From positions 62,001 through 126,000 of the forward strand of contig NZ_SSMQ01000025.1 of NCBI RefSeq assembly GCF_005144585.1: a stretch of 64,000 nucleotides of DNA. The letters run 5' to 3'. The notes under the pieces were generated by a model. The model saw nothing but the letters and a program-made list of their open reading frames with translations. It was not told where the DNA came from and ran no database searches. The position numbers and the translations under genes are program-made. Source of the stretch: Polyangium fumosum. Lineage in GTDB: Bacteria > Myxococcota_A > Polyangia > Polyangiales > Polyangiaceae. How positions within the stretch are numbered: the stretch's first letter is position 1; every line of letters starts with the position of its first letter. This document shows positions 44,859-53,231 of the stretch, piece after piece.

Positions 44859-47263
44859 TTGCCCTCCGTCCCGGGCGCGGCGCTGTCGTCGAGGACCTCG
44901 TCGAGCTCCTCCCGCAAGAGCTTCTCCTCGCGCGCCCGCTCGACGCGCAAGCTGCGCACGCGGGTCATCTGCTCCTCGCGCACCTCCCACGCCTCCTCGG
45001 TGATGCCCACATCCGCGCGCAGGACGATGTTCCGCAGCCGGTCGCGCACGAGGCCGAAGTTCCGCATCGCCACCTCGCCCACGACGCCACGCGCCTCCTT
45101 GTCGAGCCGCTCGAGCTCCACCTCGTACCCCACCACCGCGGCCGTCTCGCGCGCCAGGATCGCCCGCACGTCCGTCGTCCTCCGCGCGACCTCACGCTCG
45201 AGCTCGGAGAGCGCGGCGAAGACCTTCGCGTCCGTCTCGTCGCCCTTCTGCAGGAGCGGCGCGACACGCTTCGCGTACGTGGCGAGCGACGCGCCCCCCT
45301 GCCCCGCCATCGCGAGCTGGACCTCCCGCACGATCGCCTCGCGGTACGCCTGCCGCACCTGCGCATCATCGATGAAGCGCTGATCGCCGAAGCCGACCTG
45401 CATCTTGCCGGCGCCCACGAGCTTACGCAGATCCGTGATCTGCTTGCGGTACACCGCGAGATCACGCTCGTGCGCGGCGAGCTCCTGCTCGAACCGCGCG
45501 ACCGCCGCCGGATCCCGCACGACGCCCGCCTGCGGCGCCTCGCGCAGCATGCGCCGCAGGCCGTTCACCTGCGCCTGCAGCGAGTCCACTTCGAGCGTCA
45601 TGCGCTGGACCGACTGCGACGCGCCGTTCCACTGCTTCAGCGCCTGCCCCTCGCGCTCCTGGAAATCCGAGTCGTTGACGGGGATCATCCCGAGCCGCTT
45701 CTCCAGCGAGCGGCGACGCGCGCGCACCTGCCCGATCTCGCCGGAGAGCGACGAGGACTCGACCTCGTCCATGCCCTGCCCGATCGAGAGCCGCGCGATG
45801 CCCACGCGGTTGATGAGCCCGAGCGCCTTCTCCTCGCCCGCCTTGAGCTCGGGAAATGCGCGGACGCGGTTCGTCGAGGCCACGACCGCGTTCAGCTTCT
45901 CGATGAGATCGTTCGATTGCTGGATGAGCTCGCGGCACTGCGCGATGCCCTCGATCACGGCGAACGCGGCCGGGCCGTCCTCCGCGTCGCGCGCCCACTG
46001 GATCGCCAGCGTGGGCAGGCCGGAGCTCGAGTCGAGGACGTCGAGCTGCTCCTGGCTCAGCTTGTCGTAGTAGACGGCCGGATCGCTGGTCGCGCCGAGG
46101 AACGCATCGACACGCGCGCGCATCGGATCGTAGTTCGCGCGGACGCCCTCGTAGACCTTGAGCGATTTTTCGAACTGGCCCGCGCGCAGCATGAGGTCCG
46201 CGCGGAGCAACGAGCCATCCGCGATGTTCTGGCTGTTCGGATCCGCGACGGAGAGGACCTCGAGGGCCCGTTGCGCGCGCTCGACGTCGCCGAGGCGGAC
46301 GTACACCCAGCCGAGCTCGTAGAGCATCGTCCCGAACTCCGGCGACGATCGGTCGATGTGGTTGTACGCATCCACGGCCTGCGCCCACTGATCCGACTCG
46401 TAGAAGAGCCTTCCTATCGCGAGCCACGCCATGTCGATCACCCGCTCGTGCTCCTTCGAGTCGGGCGCGAGCTGCGTGACCTTGCGGAACTGATCGATCG
46501 CCACGACGTAACGGCTGCGCGGCGCGCGCGGCGGCACCTCGCCCTCGGCGAGCGGGACCGGCGGCGGCGTCGCCTCCTTCATGGCCACGACGCCGAGCAG
46601 GTAGCCGGCCTGATGCGCGTACTCGCTCTTCGGATCGACCGACGCGAGCGCCGCCTTCGCGCCCGCCCAGTCCTTCTTCACGACGAGGCCTTTGCCGCGT
46701 GCGTACGAAATTCCGCTCGTCACGGCCGCGGGCGGGAGGCGGTTCATCGCGGAGAAGACGTCGTCGAGGTGCCGGTAGTCCTTCGTCCGCAGCGCGATGT
46801 CGACGAGCCGCTCGAGCGCCTTGCCCTGGTAGGTCAAGAAGCGCGGCTCCTGCACGCGATCGGTGATCCTGAAGTAGACGCGCCGCGCCGAGAGGTACTG
46901 CCGCGACTGGAAGTACGTCTCGCCGAGGAGCGAGAGCGCGTCGGGGTACGCGGTCGGGTGGTCGGGGTACTTCTCGAGGATCTCGTTCAGCAGCGTCGCC
47001 GCGCGATCCCAGTCCCTCGAACCCACGAGCAGCACGGCGTCGGCGATGCGCTGCGCCGGCGTGCGCTCGCGGCCCTTCGACTTCTGGATCGCGTCCTCGA
47101 TCGCGCGCAGGCCATTGCCGGCGATCGTGATCTGCTGCGTGGCGGTCGAGATCGCCTGCTCGGCGTCGATCGCGTGCGCGAAGCTCGGCACGAGGGTGGC
47201 GCAGGCCGCGAGGAGGCCCGCGAGGAGCGCCTTCCGCGTGCGGGAACCGCGTGTGCTCTTCAT
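44855..47263 (-). CDS. Periplasmic TPR/coiled-coil protein, GltC-like by context
   Basis: 802 residues. Signal peptide (LLAGLLAACATLVPSFAHA). The N-terminal half (about 60-430) holds TPR-type repeats (WDRAATLLNEILEKYP, YLSARRVYFRITDRV, AVDAYNHIDRSSPEFGTMLYELGWVYVRLGDVERAQ). The C-terminal half is coiled coil (about 500-640 and 690-800) with SLEKRLGMIPV, KQWNGASQSVQRMTLEVDSLQAQV and an acidic end DEVLDDSAAPGTEGK. Its last bases overlap the start of the giant TPR gene. In Myxococcus GltC is a TPR periplasmic protein of similar size, but it lies in another cluster. Alternative: a general tol-type scaffold. Confidence 0.8.
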   Translation of the reverse strand: MKSTRGSRTRKALLAGLLAACATLVPSFAHAIDAEQAISTATQQITIAGNGLRAIEDAIQKSKGRERTPAQRIADAVLLVGSRDWDRAATLLNEILEKYPDHPTAYPDALSLLGETYFQSRQYLSARRVYFRITDRVQEPRFLTYQGKALERLVDIALRTKDYRHLDDVFSAMNRLPPAAVTSGISYARGKGLVVKKDWAGAKAALASVDPKSEYAHQAGYLLGVVAMKEATPPPVPLAEGEVPPRAPRSRYVVAIDQFRKVTQLAPDSKEHERVIDMAWLAIGRLFYESDQWAQAVDAYNHIDRSSPEFGTMLYELGWVYVRLGDVERAQRALEVLSVADPNSQNIADGSLLRADLMLRAGQFEKSLKVYEGVRANYDPMRARVDAFLGATSDPAVYYDKLSQEQLDVLDSSSGLPTLAIQWARDAEDGPAAFAVIEGIAQCRELIQQSNDLIEKLNAVVASTNRVRAFPELKAGEEKALGLINRVGIARLSIGQGMDEVESSSLSGEIGQVRARRRSLEKRLGMIPVNDSDFQEREGQALKQWNGASQSVQRMTLEVDSLQAQVNGLRRMLREAPQAGVVRDPAAVARFEQELAAHERDLAVYRKQITDLRKLVGAGKMQVGFGDQRFIDDAQVRQAYREAIVREVQLAMAGQGGASLATYAKRVAPLLQKGDETDAKVFAALSELEREVARRTTDVRAILARETAAVVGYEVELERLDKEARGVVGEVAMRNFGLVRDRLRNIVLRADVGITEEAWEVREEQMTRVRSLRVERAREEKLLREELDEVLDDSAAPGTEGK

Positions 47264-47285
47264 GCGTGTTCCTTCGGGAGATCGC

Positions 47286-48209
47286 TCACTTGGCGACGCC
47301 CTGCGGCGCCGGCGCGCCCGCAGGAGCGTTCGGATCCGAGAGCCCTTGCGTGACCTTCTCGACGAACCGCACCGCCGGGCGCTCCTCGATCGGCGTGGTC
47401 ACGCCGCCCTTCTCGAACGAGACGATCTGAAGCGTCATCGTCTTGCCTTCGAGCGCGGTGAACGAGTGGTTCGAGCGGACCTCGAGCCGATAACCGCGCA
47501 TGTACGAGAAGACGCCGTAGCCGTTGCCCTGCAGGTTCACGAGGACCTGCACGGTGTGATCACCGGGCGGGATCGAGCCGTTGAAGATCGGGATCTCGCC
47601 GGCCTCGGCGATCGCGCCCGTCTGATCGGTCTTGTTGTACTGGACGGCGCCGTCGAGGACGACGAGCAGGCGCGTGATCTTGAAGGCGCCCGAGAGCTCG
47701 TTCATGTACTTGAGGTTCGCGCGGGAGCCGGCGCCGCCGCTCGACAGGATCGTGTCGCTGAGCAGCGAGAGACGCGTGTGGCTGCGACGGATCTGCTCTT
47801 TCAGCTCGTCGATGCGCTGTTCGAGATCACGCAGGCGCACGGCGTACGTCTGTCCGTCCATGCCCGGCGGCGCCGCGGGCTGCGCTCCGGGGGCCGGCTG
47901 CGCGCCAGGCATGCCCGTGGGAGGCACGGGTTGCATGCCGGGCTGCGTCGGCGGCTGCGGCTGCATGCCCGGCTGTGGCTGCATGCCGGGTTGCATCGGC
48001 TGCGGCTGCATGCCGGGCTGCGTCGTTTGCGGCTGCATGCCGGGTTGCGTCGGCGCGGCGGCGGGCGGGGTTTGGCCCGTCGGAACGGCCTGCAACAAGC
48101 CGGGTCCGGCCGCCGGCGGAGGCGCCGTGGGGGCCTGAGCAAACGCCGGCGCCACGGTCAGCCAGGTTGCCGCAAAGGTCACGGCGAGCGTCTTCGGGAG
48201 CAATCGCAT
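47286..48209 (-). CDS. Secreted protein with GMQPQ repeats and a C-terminal domain
   Basis: 307 residues from the ATG at 48209; an ATG five codons upstream is possible. Signal peptide (ROOT: LLPKTLAVTFAATWLTVAPAFA, cut near AQA). A low-complexity zone (about 45-110) contains repeated QPGMQPQ units. A short coiled coil (about 128-160, RLRDLEQRIDELKEQIRRSHTRLSLL) precedes a beta-rich domain (about 165-280) with LLVVLDGAVQYNKTD, IPPGDHTVQVLVNLQGNGYG and FTALEGKTMTLQI. First gene of the minus-strand block, 22 bases before the TPR gene. Unknown family; possibly a periplasmic or outer-membrane associated assembly factor. Confidence 0.65.
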   Translation of the reverse strand: MRLLPKTLAVTFAATWLTVAPAFAQAPTAPPPAAGPGLLQAVPTGQTPPAAAPTQPGMQPQTTQPGMQPQPMQPGMQPQPGMQPQPPTQPGMQPVPPTGMPGAQPAPGAQPAAPPGMDGQTYAVRLRDLEQRIDELKEQIRRSHTRLSLLSDTILSSGGAGSRANLKYMNELSGAFKITRLLVVLDGAVQYNKTDQTGAIAEAGEIPIFNGSIPPGDHTVQVLVNLQGNGYGVFSYMRGYRLEVRSNHSFTALEGKTMTLQIVSFEKGGVTTPIEERPAVRFVEKVTQGLSDPNAPAGAPAPQGVAK

Positions 48210-48587
48210 GAAGACCAACCCCATCGTCGAAGGAAGGCGGAAGGACGCGCTGTCGCCCGGCCATGCTTGCCGGCCTTCGCCAAGTGTACGTTCCGGGAGC
48301 GCGCCGATGCAACCGAGGACCCCGCGCGACACGGGAACGTGACGTGCCGTGAATTTGCTGGCGCTTCGTGTCCGCCCCGGCGCGAGGTCTTTCCGAGCGC
48401 CCTCGCCATCCAAACTTCGCGGCTCCGCCCTGGTCCCGATCCGGTAAGGTGGCGTCGTGCAGCGACGCCCCCATCCGATCAGAACTTCGGGCCCCGTCGC
48501 GCGTCCCATGGACCCGTTCAACGGTCGTCACGACCCCCTTTCGCCTGCATCCGCCCCCGCGGACGCGCAGGAAACGAGGAGGTGACG
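48210..48587. other. Gene-free 378-base divergent gap
   Basis: Separates the minus-strand envelope block from the plus-strand sigma factor gene, so it must carry promoters for both. No pair close to the TTGAC/TATAGT type seen elsewhere was found, which would fit control by an alternative sigma factor. No hairpin or small gene was recognised. Confidence 0.45.
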
Positions 48588-49214
48588 GTGGCGAGCATCT
48601 CTCGCGAGGAGGTGACCGACGAGGTCCTGATGATGCGGTTCCAGGGTGGTGACCGAGCGGCGTTCGCCGGTCTCGTCCGCAGGCACAAGACGAACGTCTA
48701 CAACTTCATCCTTCGCCAGGTCCGCGCGCCTCAAATCGCCGAGGATCTCGTGCAGGACGTGTTCGTCAAAATCGTGCAGAACGCGGCCGACTTCAAGCAC
48801 GAGGCCCGCTTCTCCACGTGGGCCTACGCCATCGCCCGGAACGTGTGCATCGACCACCTGCGGAAGGCCGCGCTCCGGCGGCATCCGTCGCTGGATCAGG
48901 CCACCAGCACGAGCAGCGGCGAGGAAGGACCGACGCTCGCCGAGCGCACGGCCGACGCGCACCCCACGGCCTCGGTCGAGCGGGTCGCGATCGGCGCCGA
49001 GCTCGGACATCGGATCACCCACGCCGTCGAGCGGCTGCCCGCCGAACAACGCGAGGTCTTTCTCCTGCGGGAGATCGGCCACGTGCCGTTCAAGGACATC
49101 GCCGAGATCACCGGGGTACCGGAAAATACCGTCAAGAGCCGGATGCGTTACGCCCTCGAGCGCTTGCAGGAAGCACTCGCCGAGTACGAGGACTACGCTC
49201 GAGCCCTGCGATAA
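48588..49214 (+). CDS. ECF-type sigma factor
   Basis: 208 residues. Region 2 (about 13-80: RRHKTNVYNFILRQVRAPQIAEDLVQDVFVKI, then FSTWAYAIARNVCIDHLRK) and region 4 (about 145-200: LPAEQREVFLLREIGHVPFKDIAEITGVPENTVKSRMRYALERL) are complete, joined by a Ser/Thr-rich linker. The GTG at 48588 is used because GAGGAGG lies five bases before it. It directs RNA polymerase to an alternative promoter class. The gene that follows 18 bases later is a zinc-finger anti-sigma factor, the usual partner. The divergent envelope block may be part of its regulon. Confidence 0.92.
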   Translation: MASISREEVTDEVLMMRFQGGDRAAFAGLVRRHKTNVYNFILRQVRAPQIAEDLVQDVFVKIVQNAADFKHEARFSTWAYAIARNVCIDHLRKAALRRHPSLDQATSTSSGEEGPTLAERTADAHPTASVERVAIGAELGHRITHAVERLPAEQREVFLLREIGHVPFKDIAEITGVPENTVKSRMRYALERLQEALAEYEDYARALR

Positions 49215-49232
49215 CGCCGGGCAAGGTGCTGC

Positions 49233-50303
49233 ATGGATTGCCAGAAGTTCGACCAGGTCGTGATGGACGCGCTGTACGAGGAGCTCGACGAGCTCACGTA
49301 CGCAGCGCTCCGCCGGCACGTGGAGTCCTGCGCGCGCTGCGGTGAAGCCTGGAACGGGCTCCGCGCGACACGCGAGGTCGCGATGCTGCCGCTCGAAGAG
49401 CCAAGCCCCGGCCTCGAAGACCGCATCCTCGCCGCCGTCACGGACGCGCAACGCACGACGCCCTGGCATCGCAAAGCGCTGCGCGCCCTGGCCTGGGCGG
49501 GCAGCCACGCGATGCGGCCGCAGCTCGCGATGGCCGCGTTGTTCTTCCTGGTGATCGGGTCGAGCCTGCTCCTGCTCCGCGCCAAACCCGGCACGGTCGG
49601 GATCACGCCGGTGCGCGTGACCGAGCGTGGCGTGCCCGCGCCGGACGAGGGCGATCTCCAGGCCCCCGCGCAGGCCCCTCCCCCGCCGATCGCCGCAGCG
49701 CCCATGGCCGCGGCCGCAGCCGACGTCGCCGAGGGCGCGAAGAAGAGCAAGGACGACGCAGCGGACAAGGGCGCGGCGAAGGAGACGGAAGGCGCGGGCA
49801 AAGCGCTCGCCGAGGCACGCGCCACGCGCGACGGCTCGGGCTGCGACGCGTCGCTCCGCCTGTACGACGATATCGGCGCCCGTTACCCGGGCACGCCACA
49901 AGCCGCCGACGCGATGTGGGAAGCGGCGCAGTGCCAGCGGAGCCTCGGCAACACGGATCGCGCGCGGGAGCTCTACTCGGCGCTCAAGCAGAGCGACGGG
50001 TACAAGGCGCGCGCCGAGGAAGCGCTGCAGGAGAGCGAAACGGCGAACCAGACGAACAACGCAGGCGGTGGCCTCGTGGCCAACCGCGCCGCGGCGCCGG
50101 CCCCTGCGCCGCCTCCAGCCGCGACGTCGACGGTCGCAGCCGCAGGCAAGCCCGCGGGCAAGCCCGCCCCCGCGACGCCGACGGCGGAGGAAGAAGCGCA
50201 AAGGGCGAAGGCCGCGCCGGGGGGTGGTCCCGGCCGGAACGTGAACGCCGCGCCGAAGCGCGCAGCAGAGCAGCACCCCGCCCCCGCCAACGCCGCGTAC
50301 TGA
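49233..50303 (+). CDS. Membrane anti-sigma factor with zf-HC2 domain and periplasmic repeat tail
   Basis: 356 residues. The N-terminus is a zinc-binding anti-sigma domain (zf-HC2): His29, Cys33 and Cys36 in HVESCARC, with Cys3 as a likely fourth ligand. It would bind the sigma factor of the preceding gene. One membrane span (about 97-115) leads to a periplasmic part with Pro/Ala stretches, a TPR-like pair (about 190-250, CDASLRLYDDIGARYPGTPQAADAMWEAAQCQRSLGNTDRARELYSALK region) and an Ala/Pro/Lys-rich tail. A long periplasmic domain suggests that it senses envelope state or a partner protein, releasing the sigma factor when disturbed. Confidence 0.88.
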   Translation: MDCQKFDQVVMDALYEELDELTYAALRRHVESCARCGEAWNGLRATREVAMLPLEEPSPGLEDRILAAVTDAQRTTPWHRKALRALAWAGSHAMRPQLAMAALFFLVIGSSLLLLRAKPGTVGITPVRVTERGVPAPDEGDLQAPAQAPPPPIAAAPMAAAAADVAEGAKKSKDDAADKGAAKETEGAGKALAEARATRDGSGCDASLRLYDDIGARYPGTPQAADAMWEAAQCQRSLGNTDRARELYSALKQSDGYKARAEEALQESETANQTNNAGGGLVANRAAAPAPAPPPAATSTVAAAGKPAGKPAPATPTAEEEAQRAKAAPGGGPGRNVNAAPKRAAEQHPAPANAAY

Positions 50304-50355
50304 CGGGCCCATCAACGGCCTGCGAAACCGGGCCGTGACCCGCTAGACTCGGCCC

Positions 50356-52128
50356 ATGCGCCGATCACGCCTTTTCTTGGGCCTCGTCCCTGCCCTGCCC
50401 GTGGCCATCGTCGTGGGCGCCTGCACCGAGGCGCCCATCCACGTAGGCCTCGTCATGCAGGCGCCCCTCGGGCTGCTCGACACGGCGACGCGCGTCACGC
50501 TGCGCGTCTTCGACAAGGGCAACGCGACCTGCACGCCCGCGACGGGCCGCGTGGAGAACGCACCCACGGGCGACGCCGTGCAGACGTTCGATCTGCACAA
50601 GGACGGCTGCGGCGAGGGCGTCACCTGGTGCAGGGACATCGAGCTCGATCGCGACGGCGCCGAGAAGGTCTTCGCGATCATGGCCGAAGGCGGCGCGGGC
50701 GTCCTCGCCGAAGGTTGCGCCGTGGAGAAGGTCGATCAGGACCCGCTCGAGGTGACGATCAAGGTGCAGCGGTACACGCCGCCCGCATGCTGCAACGACG
50801 GCGCCGTCGGCACCGGCGAGCAGTGCGATCTCGGCCCCGAGGCAGCACGCGCGTGCGACGGGAGCCCCGCCGAGACGTGCGGCGGCATCGCGCCGGACGC
50901 AGTTTGTCGGTGCGACTGCACCGCGCAGGAGATCCTGCTCTCCGTGAAGAACAACGTGCCCCCGGCGCTCGACAACGACGGCCCGGGCACGAAGACGCAC
51001 CTCGCGATGGAGTTCTGCCCGGGCGTCGACGCGACGAAAAACGCGCTGCGCACCGCCTACACGAGCACCACGGGCGGCGGCGGCGGCGACATCCTGATGC
51101 GCTTCCTCGGCGCGGATCTCTACCCGATCGAGAAGCCCTACCCGCTCTCGCAGCAGATCCAGCTCCCCGCGCGCTGCACCAGTTTGCCCGGGTCAGGCCC
51201 CGCGCTCGTGCAACGTGATCCGTCCCTCGCCCCCGTCGGCCTGAACCACGTCGCGATCGTCTACGCGAGTGATCAAGAGGCGACGAACAACTACCACATC
51301 TACCTGAACGCCCAGAACGAGTGGGGCTGCGCAGACGCGCCGCCGCTGAAGGTCAGCACGCAGGTCGGCGACGTGCAGATCCGGCCCGACGTCGCAGGCG
51401 GGCCGGAGGACGCCGCACTCGTCGTATGGAACCGCGGCACCGGCGTGTTCGGTCGCATCTGGAAAAAGACGGGCGCACTCGAGCCAGCGATGGGCGAGAT
51501 CCCGATCGCCACGAACGGCTCCGCGCCGCGCGTCGCAGGCAACAAGGACGGCTGGGTGGTCGTCTACCAAGGCGCCGGCGACGGCGACGGCAACGGGATC
51601 GTCATGGTGACAGTCAAACCCAACGGTGAAGTCGGCACGCCCAAGCTCGTGAACGACGCGACAACAGGCCTGCAAGACGCCCCCGACGTCGCGATGCTCC
51701 CCGACGGTCGCTACATCATCGTGTGGCACGCGAGCGGCGACATCTTCTTCCAGCGCTACGACAAGGACTTCACGCGTGTCCCCGGCACCGAGGACCAGAA
51801 GACCGTAAACACGCAGACCGCCGGCCTGCAGCAGATGCCGAAGGTGGCCGCAGGACTCGGCTTCTTCACGGTCGTCTGGCAAGACGAGCGCGGGACGATC
51901 GGCGCGCGCTTCATCGGAGGCACCTCAGGCTTCGGCTACAACAGCGTGACCGGCCAGAACGACGCCTTCCTCGCAAACATCCCCGACCCCGAAGGCACAA
52001 ACGGCGCCCGCAGCGGGCCCGCCGTAGCCATCGGCGGCGCAGGCTTCGTCGCCATCGGCTGGCAAGACGACAGCACGAACCACTTCGGCGTCTACGTACG
52101 TCGCTTCCCGTTGCCGATCGGGCTGTAG
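50356..52128 (+). CDS. Cys-rich lipoprotein with a myxobacterial disulfide repeat
   Basis: 590 residues. Lipoprotein signal ending VVGAC (Cys23). The N-terminal part has a Cys-rich segment (about 145-200) containing CCNDGAVGTGEQCDLG, the pattern of the Myxococcus cysteine-rich repeat (TIGR02232-like), then CRCDCTAQE. The C-terminal ~400 residues are a beta-rich domain of repeating blades with VVWNRGTGVFGRIW, VVYQGAGDGDGNGIVMV and FVAIGWQDD, reminiscent of a beta-propeller. Surface-exposed and of unknown binding function. It lies 52 bases after the anti-sigma gene on the same strand and could be a target or co-member of that unit. Confidence 0.75.
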   Translation: MRRSRLFLGLVPALPVAIVVGACTEAPIHVGLVMQAPLGLLDTATRVTLRVFDKGNATCTPATGRVENAPTGDAVQTFDLHKDGCGEGVTWCRDIELDRDGAEKVFAIMAEGGAGVLAEGCAVEKVDQDPLEVTIKVQRYTPPACCNDGAVGTGEQCDLGPEAARACDGSPAETCGGIAPDAVCRCDCTAQEILLSVKNNVPPALDNDGPGTKTHLAMEFCPGVDATKNALRTAYTSTTGGGGGDILMRFLGADLYPIEKPYPLSQQIQLPARCTSLPGSGPALVQRDPSLAPVGLNHVAIVYASDQEATNNYHIYLNAQNEWGCADAPPLKVSTQVGDVQIRPDVAGGPEDAALVVWNRGTGVFGRIWKKTGALEPAMGEIPIATNGSAPRVAGNKDGWVVVYQGAGDGDGNGIVMVTVKPNGEVGTPKLVNDATTGLQDAPDVAMLPDGRYIIVWHASGDIFFQRYDKDFTRVPGTEDQKTVNTQTAGLQQMPKVAAGLGFFTVVWQDERGTIGARFIGGTSGFGYNSVTGQNDAFLANIPDPEGTNGARSGPAVAIGGAGFVAIGWQDDSTNHFGVYVRRFPLPIGL

Positions 52129-52162
52129 GCGTCCTCCAGCTCATGCGCACGCGAAGGCGAAG

Positions 52163-52280
52163 GCGCGGAGCTGGGGCTTTGCCCCAGACCCCACCGGGGC
52201 TGTCCGCCCCTGGACCCGGACCAGCGAGGCGCTGGACCCGGGGTCGATGAACTGCGCGATGCGCAGTTCATCGAACAGGC
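52163..52280 (+). repeat. Four-hairpin repeat, copy 1
   Basis: About 118 bases starting GCGCGGAGCTGGGGC. Four stems in order: CTGGGGC/GCCCCAG, a GGGGC/GCCCC stem, CCAGCG/CGCTGG, and a perfect 14-pair stem TCGATGAACTGCGC (52244-52257) with GCGCAGTTCATCGA (52261-52274). Begins 34 bases after the lipoprotein gene. Matches copies 2 and 3 in order and spacing. Confidence 0.85.
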
Positions 52281-52891
52281 GAAGACAAGGCCGGCGACAA
52301 GCCTGCCCATCAAGGCAGCAGCGCTGACGGTTCCACGGGGTACGTGCCCGTCGTCGGTTTGAAAGAGCAACAGGTAGGCTCGTTCGTTCAGGCGAGGTGA
52401 CGCAGGGCGTGATCACCACGCCCGCCGTCCTCGTGTTGCCCGATCGCATCCTCGACAGGCGACATCGATCCTCGTCCTCGTCGGTTCCGCGCCGCGACAA
52501 GCGACGTCCCAGCAGCAGGACATCAGGCACGAAGCGGAACAAGGTGCATCGGCGCGACCGGGTACGTGTCCTGCCGCCAGACACGTGGCGACACGCGTGC
52601 CCCTGGGGAAGGTCGAGCCTGACACCACAGCCGGAGGCAACCGAGGCTCCGTGTCGAGCTGCCAAACATCACGCGTCCACCGTCGAGGGTCCATGTCACG
52701 GAGGACGACCGGTCAGCGCCAAACCCAAACGCACGTGGTGGGCAGCGTGCCGCGCGCCGTCCCTCAGCGAAGGGATCCGTCGCGCCGCCGAACACGCACC
52801 GTCGAGGGACGACAACACGTGTTCAGCCGGATTTCAGGCATCCTCCGCCCTCTCCACCACATGGTCGCGCATGCGTCTCCGCGTGGAGCGT
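52281..52891. other. Gene-free stretch between repeat copies 1 and 2
   Basis: About 610 bases with no frame showing the codon bias of this genome, lower GC than the genes around it, and scattered small palindromes (for example around 52320-52345 and 52570-52590). It could be a decayed mobile element or a cluster of old repeats. No transposase, gene or promoter was recognised. Confidence 0.5.
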
Positions 52892-53005
52892 CGCGCCGGG
52901 GCGCTGCCCCGGACCCCGCGGGGGCTCTCCGCCCCTCGACCCGGACCAGGCACGGCCTGGACCGAGGGGGAAGAACTGCGCAACGCGCAGTTCTTCCCAC
53001 GAGCC
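52892..53005 (+). repeat. Four-hairpin repeat, copy 2
   Basis: About 114 bases, same orientation as copy 1. Stems: CCGGGGC/GCCCCGG, a GGGGC/GCCCC stem, CCAGGC/GCCTGG, and a 14-pair stem GGGAAGAACTGCGC (52968-52981) with GCGCAGTTCTTCCC (52985-52998). The loop sequences and several stem bases differ from the other copies while pairing is kept. Confidence 0.85.
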
Positions 53006-53110
53006 GGTGGCAAGACCATGGAGGTGGGTCTCCACCTGGCGACGGGCACGCTGCCCGTGGAGCCCGCAGCGCCGCTGTCTTGGTTGGCAGGATCGTGGAG
53101 GGTCTTGACC

Positions 53111-53230
53111 CTGGCTGTTCGAGGAACTGCGCGGAGCGCAGTTCCTCGACCCCGGTCCAGGCCGTGCCTGGTCCGGGTCCAGGGGTGGACAACCCCTGGT
53201 GGGGCCTGGGGCAACGCCCCAGCTCCGCGC
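53111..53230 (-). repeat. Four-hairpin repeat, copy 3 (inverted)
   Basis: About 120 bases, in the opposite orientation, ending one base before the stop codon of the PilZ gene. Stems in element order: CTGGGGC/GCCCCAG, CCAGGGGT/ACCCCTGG, CCAGGC/GCCTGG and the 14-pair TCGAGGAACTGCGC/GCGCAGTTCCTCGA (53119-53132 with 53136-53149). Placed here it may also terminate the PilZ transcript. Confidence 0.85.
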
Positions 53231-53231
53231 T

